Assembly: GCA_905182105.1 (NCBI GenBank)
Contig: CAJJAR010000001.1
Span: 62,001-126,000 of the forward strand
Reading direction: 5' to 3'
Length of the DNA stretch: 64,000 bases
Source: an uncultured Paracoccaceae bacterium
GTDB taxonomy: Bacteria > Pseudomonadota > Alphaproteobacteria > Rhodobacterales > Rhodobacteraceae
Below, piece after piece: positions 1-9,558 of the stretch (position 1 is the stretch's first letter; the number at the start of each line of letters is the position of its first letter). A program made the translations under genes and the position numbers. The notes beneath the pieces are model-generated. The model ran no database searches, was not told the DNA's origin, and saw nothing but the letters and a program-made list of their open reading frames with translations.

Positions 1-133
1 GGCCAATCGCGAATGAACCGATGACATTGGCGGCCAGCGTGCCCATGGGAAAGGCAACTGCCAACCCCACAAGGTATCGCAGGCTTGCGCCCACGGCCCC
101 ACCAAGGGCCACAAAGATCATCGTTTTCATCAT
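1..133 (-). CDS. crcB: CrcB fluoride channel, N-terminal part (cut by window start)
   Basis: Only the first 44 codons are in the window. The translation begins MMKTMIFVALGGAVGAS and continues with a GxxxRY segment and the stretch FPMGTLAANVIGSF. This is the typical first transmembrane part of CrcB/Fluc, a small membrane channel that exports fluoride. Two ATG codons stand in tandem (133 and 130), so the exact start is open. The gene starts 42 bases after the rarA stop on the same strand, which suggests co-transcription. No fluoride riboswitch is visible just upstream. Confidence 0.85.
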   Translation of the reverse strand, partial: MMKTMIFVALGGAVGASLRYLVGLAVAFPMGTLAANVIGSFAIG

Positions 134-175
134 CAGGGGTCTGTCGCGCTTACCGCGCCACTTGTCAACCTTGCG

Positions 176-1477
176 TCACTGTTCGCGCTTGGCCCGCAAC
201 TTTGCGAAATAGTCGACGCGCTTCTTCAACTCGCGCTCGTGGCCACGTTCGACAGGCACATAAAACTCAGGCCTGTGCATCGTGTCAGGGAAGTAGTTCT
301 GCCCTGAAAACCCATCTTCCGCATCATGATCATATGCATAACCCACACCGTATCCCTGATCTTTCATCAAAGATGTAGCACCGTTTAAGATGTGCTTGGG
401 TGGTGGTTCTGAACCCGTTTGTTTGGCGGCGTTGCGCGCTGCTTTATAAGCCACGTAGGTCGCGTTGGATTTAGGGGCCAGTGCCAGATAGGCCACAGCC
501 TGAGCCAAAGCCAGCTCCCCTTCAGGGCTGCCAAGACGCTCATAGATTTCCCAACTCTGCAGGCACACACCTTGGGCCTGCGGGTCGGCTAACCCGATGT
601 CCTCAACAGCCATGCGTGTGATGCGGCGCGCTAAGAAACGTGGATTTTCGCCGCCCTCAAGCATACGCGCGAACCAATAAAGCGCCGCATCAGGATCAGA
701 GCCGCGCACTGACTTATGCAGGGCGCTGATCAAGTTGTAATGTGAGTCACCACTTTTGTCGTATTGCGCAGCGCGGCGCATCAGCCGTGTAGATAATGTG
801 GCCTTGTCAAACTTCGTGTCTGTTTCCCACGCTGCAACCTGTTCGATCAGATTCAACAACGTCCGCCCATCACCATCAGCCATCTCAAGCAGTGCTCCAC
901 GCGCAGGTTGATCCAAAGGCAGTTGGCATTCTAACTCTTGCTCTGCCCGTTGGGCCAACAGCTCAAGATCAACGAGATCGAGGCGTTCTAACACCAACAC
1001 TTGAGACCGCGACAGAACCGCAGCATTCAACTCGAACGATGGGTTTTCCGTCGTTGCACCCACCAACAGGATCGTGCCGTCTTCCATGTGTGGAAGGAAC
1101 CCGTCTTGCTGTGCTTTGTTAAAGCGGTGGATTTCATCCACGAACAACAGGGTCCCCTGCCCATTTTGGTGGCGAATACGTGCGGCTTCAAATATCTTCT
1201 TCAGGTCAGGCACACCGGTAAAGATTGCCGAGATTTGGACAAAATGTAGATCGGTTTCGTTGGCTAACAAACGCGCAATTGTTGTTTTTCCAACACCCGG
1301 AGGACCCCAAAAAATGAGGGAGGTTAATGCGCCAGCACCCAGCATGACTGTGAGCGGCGCATCTGCGCCCAACACCTGAGACTGACCAATCACTTCACCC
1401 AAAACTTTGGGGCGCAAGCGATCTGCCAAGGGTCGCGGCATGTTTACGACTGGGGGTGCACCAAATAAATCAGCCAC
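176..1477 (-). CDS. rarA: Replication-associated recombination protein A (RarA/MgsA), AAA+ ATPase
   Basis: 433 residues, the usual length for RarA, a cytoplasmic AAA+ ATPase related to clamp loaders that acts at stalled replication forks. Walker A GPPGVGKT is at residues 58-65 and Walker B LLFVDEIHRF at about 110-119. The C-terminal MgsA-type domain contains the segments GSDPDAALYWFARML and RMAVEDIGLADPQA. The start is GTG at 1477: the stop of the upstream protease gene overlaps it as TAGTG, so the two are translationally coupled. The first residues MADLFG are typical of the family. Function is known from the family and not tested here. Confidence 0.95.
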   Translation of the reverse strand: MADLFGAPPVVNMPRPLADRLRPKVLGEVIGQSQVLGADAPLTVMLGAGALTSLIFWGPPGVGKTTIARLLANETDLHFVQISAIFTGVPDLKKIFEAARIRHQNGQGTLLFVDEIHRFNKAQQDGFLPHMEDGTILLVGATTENPSFELNAAVLSRSQVLVLERLDLVDLELLAQRAEQELECQLPLDQPARGALLEMADGDGRTLLNLIEQVAAWETDTKFDKATLSTRLMRRAAQYDKSGDSHYNLISALHKSVRGSDPDAALYWFARMLEGGENPRFLARRITRMAVEDIGLADPQAQGVCLQSWEIYERLGSPEGELALAQAVAYLALAPKSNATYVAYKAARNAAKQTGSEPPPKHILNGATSLMKDQGYGVGYAYDHDAEDGFSGQNYFPDTMHRPEFYVPVERGHERELKKRVDYFAKLRAKREQ

Positions 1478-2856
1478 TACAAACGGAACCTAAGTTGAAC
1501 GCGACTGCCACCGCGTATGATATCAAGACGCACACCACGGCCAGAGTTTGTTAGCCCCTTGCGTAGATCGCTAGGGGTTTCAACGACCTTTGAGTTCACG
1601 GCTTCAATGATGTCACCACGCCGTAGCCCAACTTGCACAGCGATTGGGCCAGTGTTTACCACAACCACACCAACAATATTTGGCGAAAGCCTTAGTTCCT
1701 CACTTACCGCTGGATTGGCCAATGCCAGCTCAAGCCCCGCCAAAATCGCATCGTCACCCAGCACCGTAAAATCGCGTGGCGGATAGTCGGGTGCTGAAAT
1801 CAACTCAACCGTGACATCAGACGCTTCGCCGTTTCGGGTACGAGTTACCACGGCGGTATTGCCAATGCCCCCCACACTCATTCGAAACAACATCTCACCA
1901 CCAGAAATTACTGGTTGGCCATCGACAGCTGTTATCACGTCACCAACCTCAAAACCTACAGTACGAAAGGGGCTGGCGGGATGAAGATCTGTAATGATGA
2001 CCCCCCCTGATCGATCAAGACCAAAGGACGCCGCCATATCGTAATCCAGAACCTGACCAGAGACGCCTGCCCAAGCACGGTGAAACCTGTCACTGCCCGC
2101 CTTTGCTTGATTGACGAACTCCGCAACAAGGTCTGACGGGATAGCAAAGCCAATCCCATTGGACCCGCCCGATCTGGTCAAAATAGATGTGTTTATTCCA
2201 ATCAAGCGGCCAGCCATGTCGACCAAGGCACCACCTGAGTTTCCAGGGTTGATGGGCGCATCTGTCTGGATGAAATAGCCAGTTCCATTCCCGTCAGAGC
2301 CACCAGACCGCGCCAATCCAGAGATGATACCGCTGCTGACAGTCTGGCCCACACCAAAGGGATTTCCGATTGCGAGAGTCAGCTCACCGACTTGTACATC
2401 GTCGCTGGTGCGCAGTGCGAGGCTGGGCAAGTCGCTCGCATCTTCAAGCTGCAGGATTGCAAGATCGCTTGCCTCGTCCCCCAGCAAAACACGGGCGGAA
2501 TATTCACGCCTATTATTAAGAACAACGCGGATATCAGTTGCCATACCAACCACATGGTAGTTGGACACGACAATCCCATTAGGCGATAGGATCACGCCAG
2601 ATCCCAATGAATTTTGCGCCCGTGGTTCAGGTGCGGCACCCTCAAAGAACCGCTGGAAAAATGGGTCGTCCAGAAAACTATTGCCGCGCGCCTCAGTCAC
2701 GCGTGTCGCATAGATATTCACCACGGCCGGTGCGGCCTGCTTCACCAGCGGCACAAAGCTAAGTTGGATTTCCATTTGTGACTGGGGAACTTTTTGCTCT
2801 GCCCACACAGGTGCAGAAAAACCAAGAGAGACGATCAATGCAATAAAATATTTCAT
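1477..2856 (-). CDS. DegP/DegQ (Do-like) periplasmic serine protease with PDZ domains
   Basis: 459 residues. The N-terminal signal peptide (about 1-19, ending APVWA) sends it to the periplasm. The HtrA-family catalytic triad is visible: His101 in NYHVV, Asp131 in DLAIL and Ser207 in GNSGG. Two PDZ-like domains follow, the first around 275-345 and the second at the C terminus around 385-450. The family degrades or refolds misfolded envelope proteins. The gene ends on the first base of rarA, with a 1-base overlap. A candidate for degP, degQ or degS-like naming, which I cannot settle from sequence alone. Confidence 0.92.
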   Translation of the reverse strand: MKYFIALIVSLGFSAPVWAEQKVPQSQMEIQLSFVPLVKQAAPAVVNIYATRVTEARGNSFLDDPFFQRFFEGAAPEPRAQNSLGSGVILSPNGIVVSNYHVVGMATDIRVVLNNRREYSARVLLGDEASDLAILQLEDASDLPSLALRTSDDVQVGELTLAIGNPFGVGQTVSSGIISGLARSGGSDGNGTGYFIQTDAPINPGNSGGALVDMAGRLIGINTSILTRSGGSNGIGFAIPSDLVAEFVNQAKAGSDRFHRAWAGVSGQVLDYDMAASFGLDRSGGVIITDLHPASPFRTVGFEVGDVITAVDGQPVISGGEMLFRMSVGGIGNTAVVTRTRNGEASDVTVELISAPDYPPRDFTVLGDDAILAGLELALANPAVSEELRLSPNIVGVVVVNTGPIAVQVGLRRGDIIEAVNSKVVETPSDLRKGLTNSGRGVRLDIIRGGSRVQLRFRL

Positions 2857-2916
2857 GCTAAATTATATGCGCAGGCCCAGCGGGTCATGCAACCCCTGCC
2901 ACGAAAGCAGAAATGC

Positions 2917-2947
2917 AAAAAGCCCCCGCTGAAACAACGGGGGCTTT
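2917..2947 (-). terminator. Rho-independent terminator after rplQ
   Basis: The arms AAAGCCCCCG (2919-2928) and CGGGGGCTTT (2938-2947) pair perfectly over 10 bp with a 9-base loop. Read on the minus strand the stem is followed by a T run. It closes the alpha operon downstream of rplQ and separates it from the protease gene. Confidence 0.9.
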
Positions 2948-2975
2948 GTAAACAACCAAGAAGGTCGCGAAATTA

Positions 2976-3392
2976 TTATTCCGCGTTTGATTCTTCAGCT
3001 ACGCGTGCTTTGTCGCCAGCGCCTTTAGCATCGCGATCGCGGTCAACAAATTCGATGATCGCCATCGGTGCCATGTCGCCATAACGGAAACCAGCTTTGA
3101 GAACACGAACATAACCACCTTGGCGGTCTTTGTAGCGTGGGCCCAAGATGTCGAACAATTTTGAAACATATTGGTCTTGCTTCAGCTTAGAAGCGGCCTG
3201 ACGACGGGCATGTAGATCGCCGCGTTTCGCCAATGTGATCATCTTCTCAATGATTGGGCGCAGTTCTTTTGCTTTTGGCAAAGTTGTTTTGATTTGCTCA
3301 TGTTCAATGAGCGAGCCAGCCATGTTTGAGAACAACGCTTTACGGTGTTCGTGTGTACGGTTCAGGCGGCGGTATCCACGTGCGTGACGCAT
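2976..3392 (-). CDS. rplQ: 50S ribosomal protein L17
   Basis: 138 residues starting [20 protein letters not shown], the L17 signature. It binds 23S rRNA in the large subunit. It is the last gene of the alpha operon, after rpoA, but separated from it by a 213-base gap. The C-terminal tail beyond about residue 120 is acidic and charged, common in alphaproteobacterial L17. An intrinsic terminator follows. Confidence 0.98.
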   Translation of the reverse strand: MRHARGYRRLNRTHEHRKALFSNMAGSLIEHEQIKTTLPKAKELRPIIEKMITLAKRGDLHARRQAASKLKQDQYVSKLFDILGPRYKDRQGGYVRVLKAGFRYGDMAPMAIIEFVDRDRDAKGAGDKARVAEESNAE

Positions 3393-3605
3393 AGTCTTAA
3401 TCTCCGAATGTGCTCTCTACGAGCGTTTTTACTTTGTCTGGCCCGCGATGCGTGTCGCTGACTCTCCTTGGGGCAGGTGCCCATCGTATGACGCTAAACC
3501 GAGTATAGGTATAACGTCGGTATCGTGTCGGCATTATGTCGGTGCAAACACTTACACAAGACCGGTTTGGTGTGGCGGACACATGGCCCGCCGCACCGGT
3601 GTTAC
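3393..3605 (-). other. rpoA-rplQ intergenic region with hairpin and 11-bp repeats
   Basis: This gap of 213 bases holds no convincing gene. Right behind the rpoA stop the arms GGTGTGGCGG (3569-3578) and CCGCCGCACC (3588-3597) form a GC-rich stem with one mismatch. No T run follows, so it is not a clear terminator. Further on, GTCGG occurs at 3516, 3527 and 3538 with an exact 11-base period. The length suggests a leader or an extra promoter for rplQ, but I see no strong -35/-10 pair. Confidence 0.4.
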
Positions 3606-4622
3606 TTAAAAGTTGTCTTCAAACTTTTTAGCCAAATCTTCGATGTTGTCCGGTGGCCAGTCCTCGACGTCCATGCCCAGGTGCAGACCCATGCCTGACA
3701 ACACTTCTTTGATCTCGTTCAAAGATTTGCGGCCAAAGTTTGGAGTGCGCAGCATTTCCGCTTCGGTCTTTTGAATCAAATCGCCGATATAAACGATGTT
3801 GTCGTTCTTCAGACAGTTTGCTGAACGAACAGACAATTCCAACTCGTCAACTTTCTTAAGAAGCAACGGGTTGAACTCAAGACCGTCATCTTCGTCCGCG
3901 CGGGACGCTGATTCTGGCTCGTCAAAGTTCACAAAGATACCAAGCTGGTCCTGCAGAATACGTGCAGCAAATGCTACAGCGTCATCCGGCGTGATGGAGC
4001 CATCTGTTTCGATCTTCATGGTAAGTTTGTCATAATCCAACACTTGACCTTCGCGGGTCGGCTGAACGTCATAAGAAACTTTCTTAACAGGCGAATAGAT
4101 TGCATCGATCGGAATAAGACCGATTGGTGCGTCTTCTGGCTTGTTTTTGTCGGCAGCAACATAGCCTTTGCCAGTGTTCACAGTCAGTTCCATGAATACA
4201 TCTGCACCATCGTCTAGGTGGCAGATAACGTGATCACGGTTCAGGATTTCGATACCAGCGGATTCGCTGATGTCGCCTGCTGTTACAACGCCTGGACCTT
4301 TTGCAGAGATAGAAAGACGCTTAGGTCCTTCAACTTCCATACGCAGGGCAACCTGCTTAAGGTTCAAAACGATGTCTGTGACATCTTCACGTACGCCAGC
4401 AACGCTGGAGAATTCATGAAGAACATTGTCGATTTGTACAGATGTGATTGCTGCGCCCTGAAGCGAGCTCATCAATACGCGACGCAGGGCATTGCCCATT
4501 GTCAAACCAAAACCACGTTCCAGCGGCTCAGCAACAACTGTTGCTTGGCGCGCAGGATCGTTACCTGGCTTTACTTCCAATTGTTGTGGCTTGATCAACT
4601 CAGCCCAATTTTTGTGGATCAT
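3606..4622 (-). CDS. rpoA: DNA-directed RNA polymerase subunit alpha
   Basis: 338 residues when started at the ATG at 4622, which has a strong Shine-Dalgarno GGAGGGACGT directly upstream and gives the usual alphaproteobacterial N terminus [18 protein letters not shown] longer frame starting 42 bases upstream is not supported. The N-terminal domain (1-235) assembles the polymerase. The C-terminal domain (about 255-325, with [17 protein letters not shown] and [12 protein letters not shown]) contacts UP elements and activators. Confidence 0.98.
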   Translation of the reverse strand: MIHKNWAELIKPQQLEVKPGNDPARQATVVAEPLERGFGLTMGNALRRVLMSSLQGAAITSVQIDNVLHEFSSVAGVREDVTDIVLNLKQVALRMEVEGPKRLSISAKGPGVVTAGDISESAGIEILNRDHVICHLDDGADVFMELTVNTGKGYVAADKNKPEDAPIGLIPIDAIYSPVKKVSYDVQPTREGQVLDYDKLTMKIETDGSITPDDAVAFAARILQDQLGIFVNFDEPESASRADEDDGLEFNPLLLKKVDELELSVRSANCLKNDNIVYIGDLIQKTEAEMLRTPNFGRKSLNEIKEVLSGMGLHLGMDVEDWPPDNIEDLAKKFEDNF

Positions 4623-4734
4623 ACGTCCCTCCATTCTAGCTTTTGCCTCATGTCCCAAAGACAAAAGCGCCCGAGGTTTCAGAAATGCGGATTGTGGCCG
4701 CGTAAATCACGCGGCCGCAACCGTAATAAACAGC

Positions 4735-5124
4735 TTAAACGCGACGACGCTTTGGTGGGCGGCAGCCGTTGTGAGCCATTGGTGTAACGTCACGGATAGA
4801 TGTGATGTTGAAACCAGCAGCAGCCAAAGCGCGAAGTGCGCTTTCACGACCAGAGCCTGGGCCTTGCACTTCGACTTCAAGCGTTTTCACGCCGTGGTCT
4901 TGAGCTTTCTTAGCCACATCTTCAGCAGCCATCTGCGCCGCGTATGGCGTAGATTTACGTGAGCCTTTGAAGCCCATCGTGCCGGCAGAAGACCATGCAA
5001 TTGCGTTACCTTGAACGTCTGAGATCAAGATTTTTGTGTTGTTGAAAGAAGAGTTAACATGCACCACACCTGCGGCGATATTTTTGCGCTCTTTTTTCTT
5101 CGCGCGAATTTTTTCACGTGCCAT
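4735..5124 (-). CDS. rpsK: 30S ribosomal protein S11
   Basis: 129 residues. The S11 motif [18 protein letters not shown] and the C-terminal [11 protein letters not shown] are present. It sits on the platform of the small subunit near the Shine-Dalgarno helix. It lies between rpsM and rpoA as in the standard alpha operon. Confidence 0.98.
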   Translation of the reverse strand: MAREKIRAKKKERKNIAAGVVHVNSSFNNTKILISDVQGNAIAWSSAGTMGFKGSRKSTPYAAQMAAEDVAKKAQDHGVKTLEVEVQGPGSGRESALRALAAAGFNITSIRDVTPMAHNGCRPPKRRRV

Positions 5125-5138
5125 TAATCAGAGCTCCC

Positions 5139-5507
5139 TTATTTTTTCTTACCAGCAATGGCCCTTGCAGGACCTTTGCGAGTACGAGCGTTAGTGTGCG
5201 TGCGCTGACCACGAACAGGAAGGTTACGACGGTGACGCAAGCCACGGTAGCAACCAAGGTCCATAAGACGCTTGATGTTCATTGTCGTATCACGGCGCAG
5301 GTCACCTTCAACTGTGTAGTTTGCGTCGATATGTTCACGAACTTTTAGAACTTCGTCATCAGACAATTCGTTAACGCGACGAGTCGCGTCAATGCCAACA
5401 GCTTCGCAGATTGCTTGAGCTGAAGTTGTACCGATACCGGTGATATATGTTAGGGCGATTGGAACCCGCTTTGCAGTCGGGATATTTACGCCGGCAATAC
5501 GTGCCAC
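5139..5507 (-). CDS. rpsM: 30S ribosomal protein S13
   Basis: 122 residues when started at the GTG at 5507, which gives the conserved start [15 protein letters not shown] and has an AAGGA Shine-Dalgarno about 12 bases upstream. An upstream ATG at 5558 would add 17 unconserved residues. The C terminus ([15 protein letters not shown] and [13 protein letters not shown]-like basic tail) is typical. S13 contacts the A-site finger and tRNA. It begins a new ribosomal block after the decayed hydrolase. Confidence 0.97.
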   Translation of the reverse strand: MARIAGVNIPTAKRVPIALTYITGIGTTSAQAICEAVGIDATRRVNELSDDEVLKVREHIDANYTVEGDLRRDTTMNIKRLMDLGCYRGLRHRRNLPVRGQRTHTNARTRKGPARAIAGKKK

Positions 5508-5529
5508 GTGTGCAATTCCTTTTAGTTGC

Positions 5530-5549
5530 GGGTCCGTAGTTCCGGACCC
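5530..5549. other. Hairpin in the rpsM leader, terminator-like on the plus strand
   Basis: GGGTCCG (5530-5536) and CGGACCC (5543-5549) pair perfectly. On the plus strand a run of six T follows, which is a terminator layout pointing against the operon. On the minus strand the stem is part of the rpsM 5' leader, about 20 bases before the Shine-Dalgarno. Confidence 0.55.
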
Positions 5550-5663
5550 TTTTTTCACAACAGAAGCCCGTTGGTACGAATACCTGCGGACCTTAGCTGA
5601 TCAGGTGATCCCGTATTTTAGACACAGTCCGCCATACGGTTTGATTCTCGCTAGAGATACGGC

Positions 5664-5692
5664 TGATTATTGGCTTTTGTTGTATGCGTCAA
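5664..5692 (-). promoter_or_regulatory. Candidate sigma70 promoter for rpsM-rpsK-rpoA
   Basis: Read on the minus strand: TTGACG (5692-5687), a 17-base spacer, then TAATCA (5669-5664). It lies between the end of the decayed hydrolase and rpsM. The -35 is good, the -10 moderate. It would restart transcription downstream of the inserted pseudogene. Confidence 0.45.
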
Positions 5693-5702
5693 GGGCCGTG
5701 AG

Positions 5703-6746
5703 CTAGTTTGATGTCCCCAGTTTATCCGCCAAAAAATTTCCTACGATTTGGTGTAGTTCAGTATGGACCTCACCCCTGTTTCGTGTGCCTTGATCAGAGC
5801 AGATGTTTTCTTCACTGCCAATTGAAATCACAACTTTGCCAAGACGACTGCATTCCGAAAAAAAGCGAAGTGGTAGGTGTTTGGCACAACCACCCTCTCG
5901 CCTTTGGCAAGCTGCATTGCCACCTTATCCCACTGCAAACCTTCAGGTATTGTTTCTGTTTCGCCCAGTTGCACGATCCTGGTGGCAACGGTGACGGCGC
6001 TTAACCCATCAGCTTTCAACGTTTGGGGCAACGCAGGGTCAATCGAGACGACCGCCCCAACCCGCGGATCGAGGCTTGAAGATTCATAGCGGGCTTCATC
6101 AATCGTATTCAGATCAAGGCCAGACGCGTTCATCCATCCGCAATCGATCTGGTCAGGAAAGCGATCACAGCAAGCGAGAACCCAACCGCACCAACGCGAT
6201 CCATGTCGACCATAACACCAAGGGGTAGTCCCACTTGCGCAAAATCCAGCCGCGCCTTCAAATCGTCAGGTCGTTCCCAAATACGAATAGTCGCGGATGG
6301 CAGGCTATCGCGTGACGTGGTGCGCGGATGATTGACCGCGAGCACAACAAATCCGCGTGTGGCAAGGTCAATTGCTAGCCATCCGATGCCCTTCGCATTC
6401 TCGCCCGATCCGTGTTAAAGAAGAACCACTGGTCTCAGTACAGAATCTGCAGTGGCGTCGCGGTGAGCATGGAAACCATAGAAAAGTGCGTTTTGCCCAA
6501 TCAGTTCGGGCACCTGATCGCTGGTCGCCAGATACCACATGAAGACTTAAAGCAGCACATTACGGTGCGAACACTCAGCGTGGTTTCGTGAAATCCTGCC
6601 AAGCGGTCAGGGGTTGGCCGCTCTGATGTTCCCATCAGCATAGCAGAAACGAAAATTGCAGCGATCAACGCTGCAATTCCCAAAACTATTCTCAAAACCC
6701 ATTTAATTGTCACGTCCCTTGTTTTGAACAACTTGCGCCGCGACAA
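5703..6746 (-). pseudogene. Decayed alpha/beta-hydrolase (predicted dienelactone hydrolase type)
   Basis: The pieces can be strung together on the minus strand only by changing frame several times. An N-terminal membrane or signal segment (from 6746, KWVLRIVLGIAALIAAIF) comes first. A stretch with LATSDQVPELIGQNALFYGFHAHRD follows and ends in a TAA near 6415. Then come the GWLAIDLATRGFVVLAVNHPRTTSRD strand-turn region, the nucleophile elbow GAVGFSLAV, where the expected GxSxGG glycine is lost, and a C-terminal part LDPRVGAVVSIDPALPQTL. The last 40 codons (CSDQGTRNRGEVHTEL to the stop at 5703) are in yet another frame. It is inserted between adk and rpsM inside the ribosomal cluster. No active product is expected. 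Confidence 0.8.
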
Positions 6747-6759
6747 TGGGTGACCCTAA

Positions 6760-7407
6760 TTAGGTATTCAATACCGCAGCAATATCGCCTTGCACAGCTT
6801 CGATATCACCTAAACCGTCAATCCGGTTTAGCATCTCTTTGGCATAGTAATAACCAATGAGCGGTGATGTCTTTTTGTAATATTCCATGAGGCGCGTTTT
6901 CAGGCTTTCCTCATTGTCGTCAGCGCGACGTTTGAATTGCCCAGCTTCACCACAGTTGGAACATTTACCATCAGCTGGCTCTGGTTTGGTGTTGTCGTTG
7001 TAGACCTCACCACAGTTACCACATGTTGAACGCGCTGCAATGCGTGCAACCAGCGCTGTATCGTCCACTTCCATCTCGATAACCGCATCAAGGCTTTCGC
7101 CTTCATTGGTCAACAGTTGGGTCAGTGCATCCGCTTGGGCCAAGGTCCGTGGGAAACCATCAAAGATAAAGCCGTTGGCCTTAACTGTGTTCAGTTGCTC
7201 ACGGATCAGTCCAATCACGATCTCATCGGTAACCAAAGCACCGCGGGCCATAACGTCGGCAACAATTTTACCCATCTCAGATCCGCTATCTTTGGCAGAG
7301 CGCAACATATCACCAGTGCTCAATTGCACCATGCCGCGTGTTTCGACCAGATGACGCGCTTGCGTCCCTTTACCCGCACCTGGCGGTCCAAGCAGGATGA
7401 TATTCAT
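6760..7407 (-). CDS. adk: Adenylate kinase, zinc-lid form
   Basis: 215 residues. The P-loop GPPGAGKGT is at residues 8-16 and the FDGFPRT motif at about 82-88. The lid carries four cysteines (129, 132, 149, 152; CGNC and CSNC), so it should bind structural zinc. It interconverts ATP plus AMP with two ADP in the cytoplasm. It overlaps secY by four bases (ATGA), the usual secY-adk coupling. Confidence 0.98.
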   Translation of the reverse strand: MNIILLGPPGAGKGTQARHLVETRGMVQLSTGDMLRSAKDSGSEMGKIVADVMARGALVTDEIVIGLIREQLNTVKANGFIFDGFPRTLAQADALTQLLTNEGESLDAVIEMEVDDTALVARIAARSTCGNCGEVYNDNTKPEPADGKCSNCGEAGQFKRRADDNEESLKTRLMEYYKKTSPLIGYYYAKEMLNRIDGLGDIEAVQGDIAAVLNT

Positions 7408-8771
7408 TTGCGGATCGGGCTCCGTTTTTTGCGTGTTTTACCTTTGCCACGTAGGCTCGATTTTTCAATCAAGCCTTCGTACTGTTGAGCAAGCAGGTGG
7501 CTTTGCACTTGTTGAATTGTATCCATAGTCACAGACACAACGATCAAGACCGATGTACCACCGAAGTAGAATGGGATCGCAAATTGGCCACGTAGAATTT
7601 CTGGCAGCACACATACAGCTGCAAGATAAGCTGCACCAAGTACAAGGACACGATTCACAACATACTCTAGATATTCAGCCGTCTTCTTACCTGGGCGGAT
7701 ACCAGGAACAAAACCGTTCTGGTTTTTCAGGTTGTCTGCAACATCATCAGGTTTGAACGAGACGTTGAATGTGTAGAAGTAAGCGAAAAACACGATCATC
7801 ACGATAAAGAACAATAGGTACAACGGTTGACCCGGACCAAAGTTCGCCAACAACCATGACATCACTGGGCTAGTAGAGTTGCCAGAGAATGTGCTGATGG
7901 TCACCGGAAGCAACAACAATGAGCTTGCGAAGATCGCAGGAATAACGCCGGCTGGGTTAACCTTGACTGGCAAGTGGCTAGAGCCGCCATCGTATACCTT
8001 CATACCAACTTGGCGACGTGGGTATTGGATGTGGATCTTGCGCAATGCGCGCTCCATGAACACAACAAATGCTATCGTACCAATAACCATAACAATCACG
8101 CCAATGATAACACCGGGGCTGATTGCACCAGAACGACCAGAAGCAAAGAACTGTGCCAATGCTGCAGGAACTTCAGCGATAATGCCTACGAAGATGATCA
8201 AGGAGATACCGTTGCCGATGCCGCGTGCAGTGATTTGCTCACCCAACCACATCAGGAACATTGTACCACCAACCAAAGTGATCATGCAGGAGAAGATAAA
8301 GTAGGACTGTGTTATGCCGTCCTGAACGAAGTCGCCACTGAACAAGCCAACAGACAAACCATAAGCCTGCACAGTGGCCAAAGCTACTGTACCGTAACGG
8401 GTGTACTGGTTGATCTTCTTCTGACCCTGAGCGCCCTCTTTCTTCATCTGCTCAAGGGCTGGAACCATAGAGGTCATCAGCTGAACGATGATCGAGGCCG
8501 AGATGTAGGGCATAATACCTAGGGCAAAGATACCCATACGGCCAAGCGCACCACCGGTGAACATGGAAACCATTCCGCCAATACCTTGGCCGGCGCTTTC
8601 CATAAACTGGCGAAGGGCAACACCATCGATCCCGGGAACCGGAATAAATGTGCCCAAACGGTATACGATCAGCAAACCAAGGGTGAACAGGATACGATTT
8701 CGCAGGTCTGTTGCTTTACCTAGCGAAGACCAGCTTGTGTTAGCGGCCATATTCTCGACGGCAGATACCAT
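7404..8771 (-). CDS. secY: Protein translocase subunit SecY
   Basis: 455 residues with ten hydrophobic segments. It begins with a Roseobacter-type N terminus followed by [23 protein letters not shown]. SecY forms the pore of the inner-membrane Sec translocon with SecE and SecG. A terminator-like hairpin lies only 24 bases upstream of the start, which may tune its expression relative to rplO. Confidence 0.98.
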   Translation of the reverse strand: MVSAVENMAANTSWSSLGKATDLRNRILFTLGLLIVYRLGTFIPVPGIDGVALRQFMESAGQGIGGMVSMFTGGALGRMGIFALGIMPYISASIIVQLMTSMVPALEQMKKEGAQGQKKINQYTRYGTVALATVQAYGLSVGLFSGDFVQDGITQSYFIFSCMITLVGGTMFLMWLGEQITARGIGNGISLIIFVGIIAEVPAALAQFFASGRSGAISPGVIIGVIVMVIGTIAFVVFMERALRKIHIQYPRRQVGMKVYDGGSSHLPVKVNPAGVIPAIFASSLLLLPVTISTFSGNSTSPVMSWLLANFGPGQPLYLLFFIVMIVFFAYFYTFNVSFKPDDVADNLKNQNGFVPGIRPGKKTAEYLEYVVNRVLVLGAAYLAAVCVLPEILRGQFAIPFYFGGTSVLIVVSVTMDTIQQVQSHLLAQQYEGLIEKSSLRGKGKTRKKRSPIRK

Positions 8772-8791
8772 TATTAGGCTCTTTCTTTAAC

Positions 8792-8830
8792 AAAAACCGC
8801 CGCCCAGCGGTTTTCCGATGGGCGGCGGTT
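8792..8830 (-). terminator. Terminator or attenuator hairpin between rplO and secY
   Basis: AACCGCCGCCCA (8795-8806) and TGGGCGGCGGTT (8819-8830) pair perfectly over 12 bp. On the minus strand the stem runs directly into TTTTTG. It stands after rplO and just before secY, so it should stop part or all of the transcripts arriving from the ribosomal genes. Confidence 0.8.
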
Positions 8831-8888
8831 GGAAAACTCTAAGACTATGTAAGGGGCAAAACTGCTACTCACAAGTGCGAAGGTCTAA

Positions 8889-9374
8889 TTACTCAGCTGC
8901 TGCTAGTGTCACTTTAGCTGTGAGGGTCAATTTGCCACCAGCTTTTTCGACAGCTTCAACTGCAGACTTGGACGCGCCGTGCACTTCGATAGTCAACTTG
9001 GATGTAACTTCACCCTTAGCAAGAACGCGAATACCGTCCAATACGCGACGAACAGCACCTGATGCGATCAACACATCGTGAGTGATTGCAGCGGATGCGT
9101 CGATTTTGCCTGCGTCTACGAATTTCTGGATAAGACCAAGGTTGATAACCGCATATGATTTGCGGTTCGGCTTGTTAAAGCCACGCTTTGGTAGACGTTG
9201 ATACAAAGGCATTTGACCGCCTTCAAAACCTTTGATCGCTACACCTGAACGTGATTTTTGACCCTTGATACCGCGGCCACCCATTTTACCGGTGCCGGAA
9301 CCTGGACCACGACCAACGCGCTTGCGTGGCTTCGTGGCACCTGGGTTATCGCGTAGTTCATTTAGTTTAAACAT
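8889..9374 (-). CDS. rplO: 50S ribosomal protein L15
   Basis: 161 residues, beginning [20 protein letters not shown] and continuing with the [22 protein letters not shown] segment typical of L15. It is a large-subunit assembly protein. In this window it is cut off from rpmD by an opposing gene of about 0.75 kb, and a candidate promoter lies about 95-120 bases upstream. Confidence 0.98.
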   Translation of the reverse strand: MFKLNELRDNPGATKPRKRVGRGPGSGTGKMGGRGIKGQKSRSGVAIKGFEGGQMPLYQRLPKRGFNKPNRKSYAVINLGLIQKFVDAGKIDASAAITHDVLIASGAVRRVLDGIRVLAKGEVTSKLTIEVHGASKSAVEAVEKAGGKLTLTAKVTLAAAE

Positions 9375-9468
9375 TTTGCTTCTCCTAAGCCGGATGTGCC
9401 CCCAGAAGCAAATGGGACAACCACGGCATGATTGGTTTTCGAGTCACCTGAATAATGACCACTTGGGG

Positions 9469-9497
9469 CGTATAGCCCTCGTACCGAATTGGATCAA
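9469..9497 (-). promoter_or_regulatory. Candidate sigma70 promoter for rplO-secY-adk
   Basis: Read on the minus strand: TTGATC (9497-9492), a 17-base spacer, TATACG (9474-9469). It lies in the 184-base gap between the inserted plus-strand gene and rplO, where a restart of ribosomal transcription would be needed. Confidence 0.5.
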
Positions 9498-9558
9498 GTG
9501 GTAGTTGACGTTACGAACACGGTTGCCACGCAGCAAGTTGATGTGGTGTGATTTAACG

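Noticed and set aside
4218-4787. Long open frame opposite rpoA
   Set aside because: It is the reverse frame of conserved coding sequence with no start signal and no recognisable protein.
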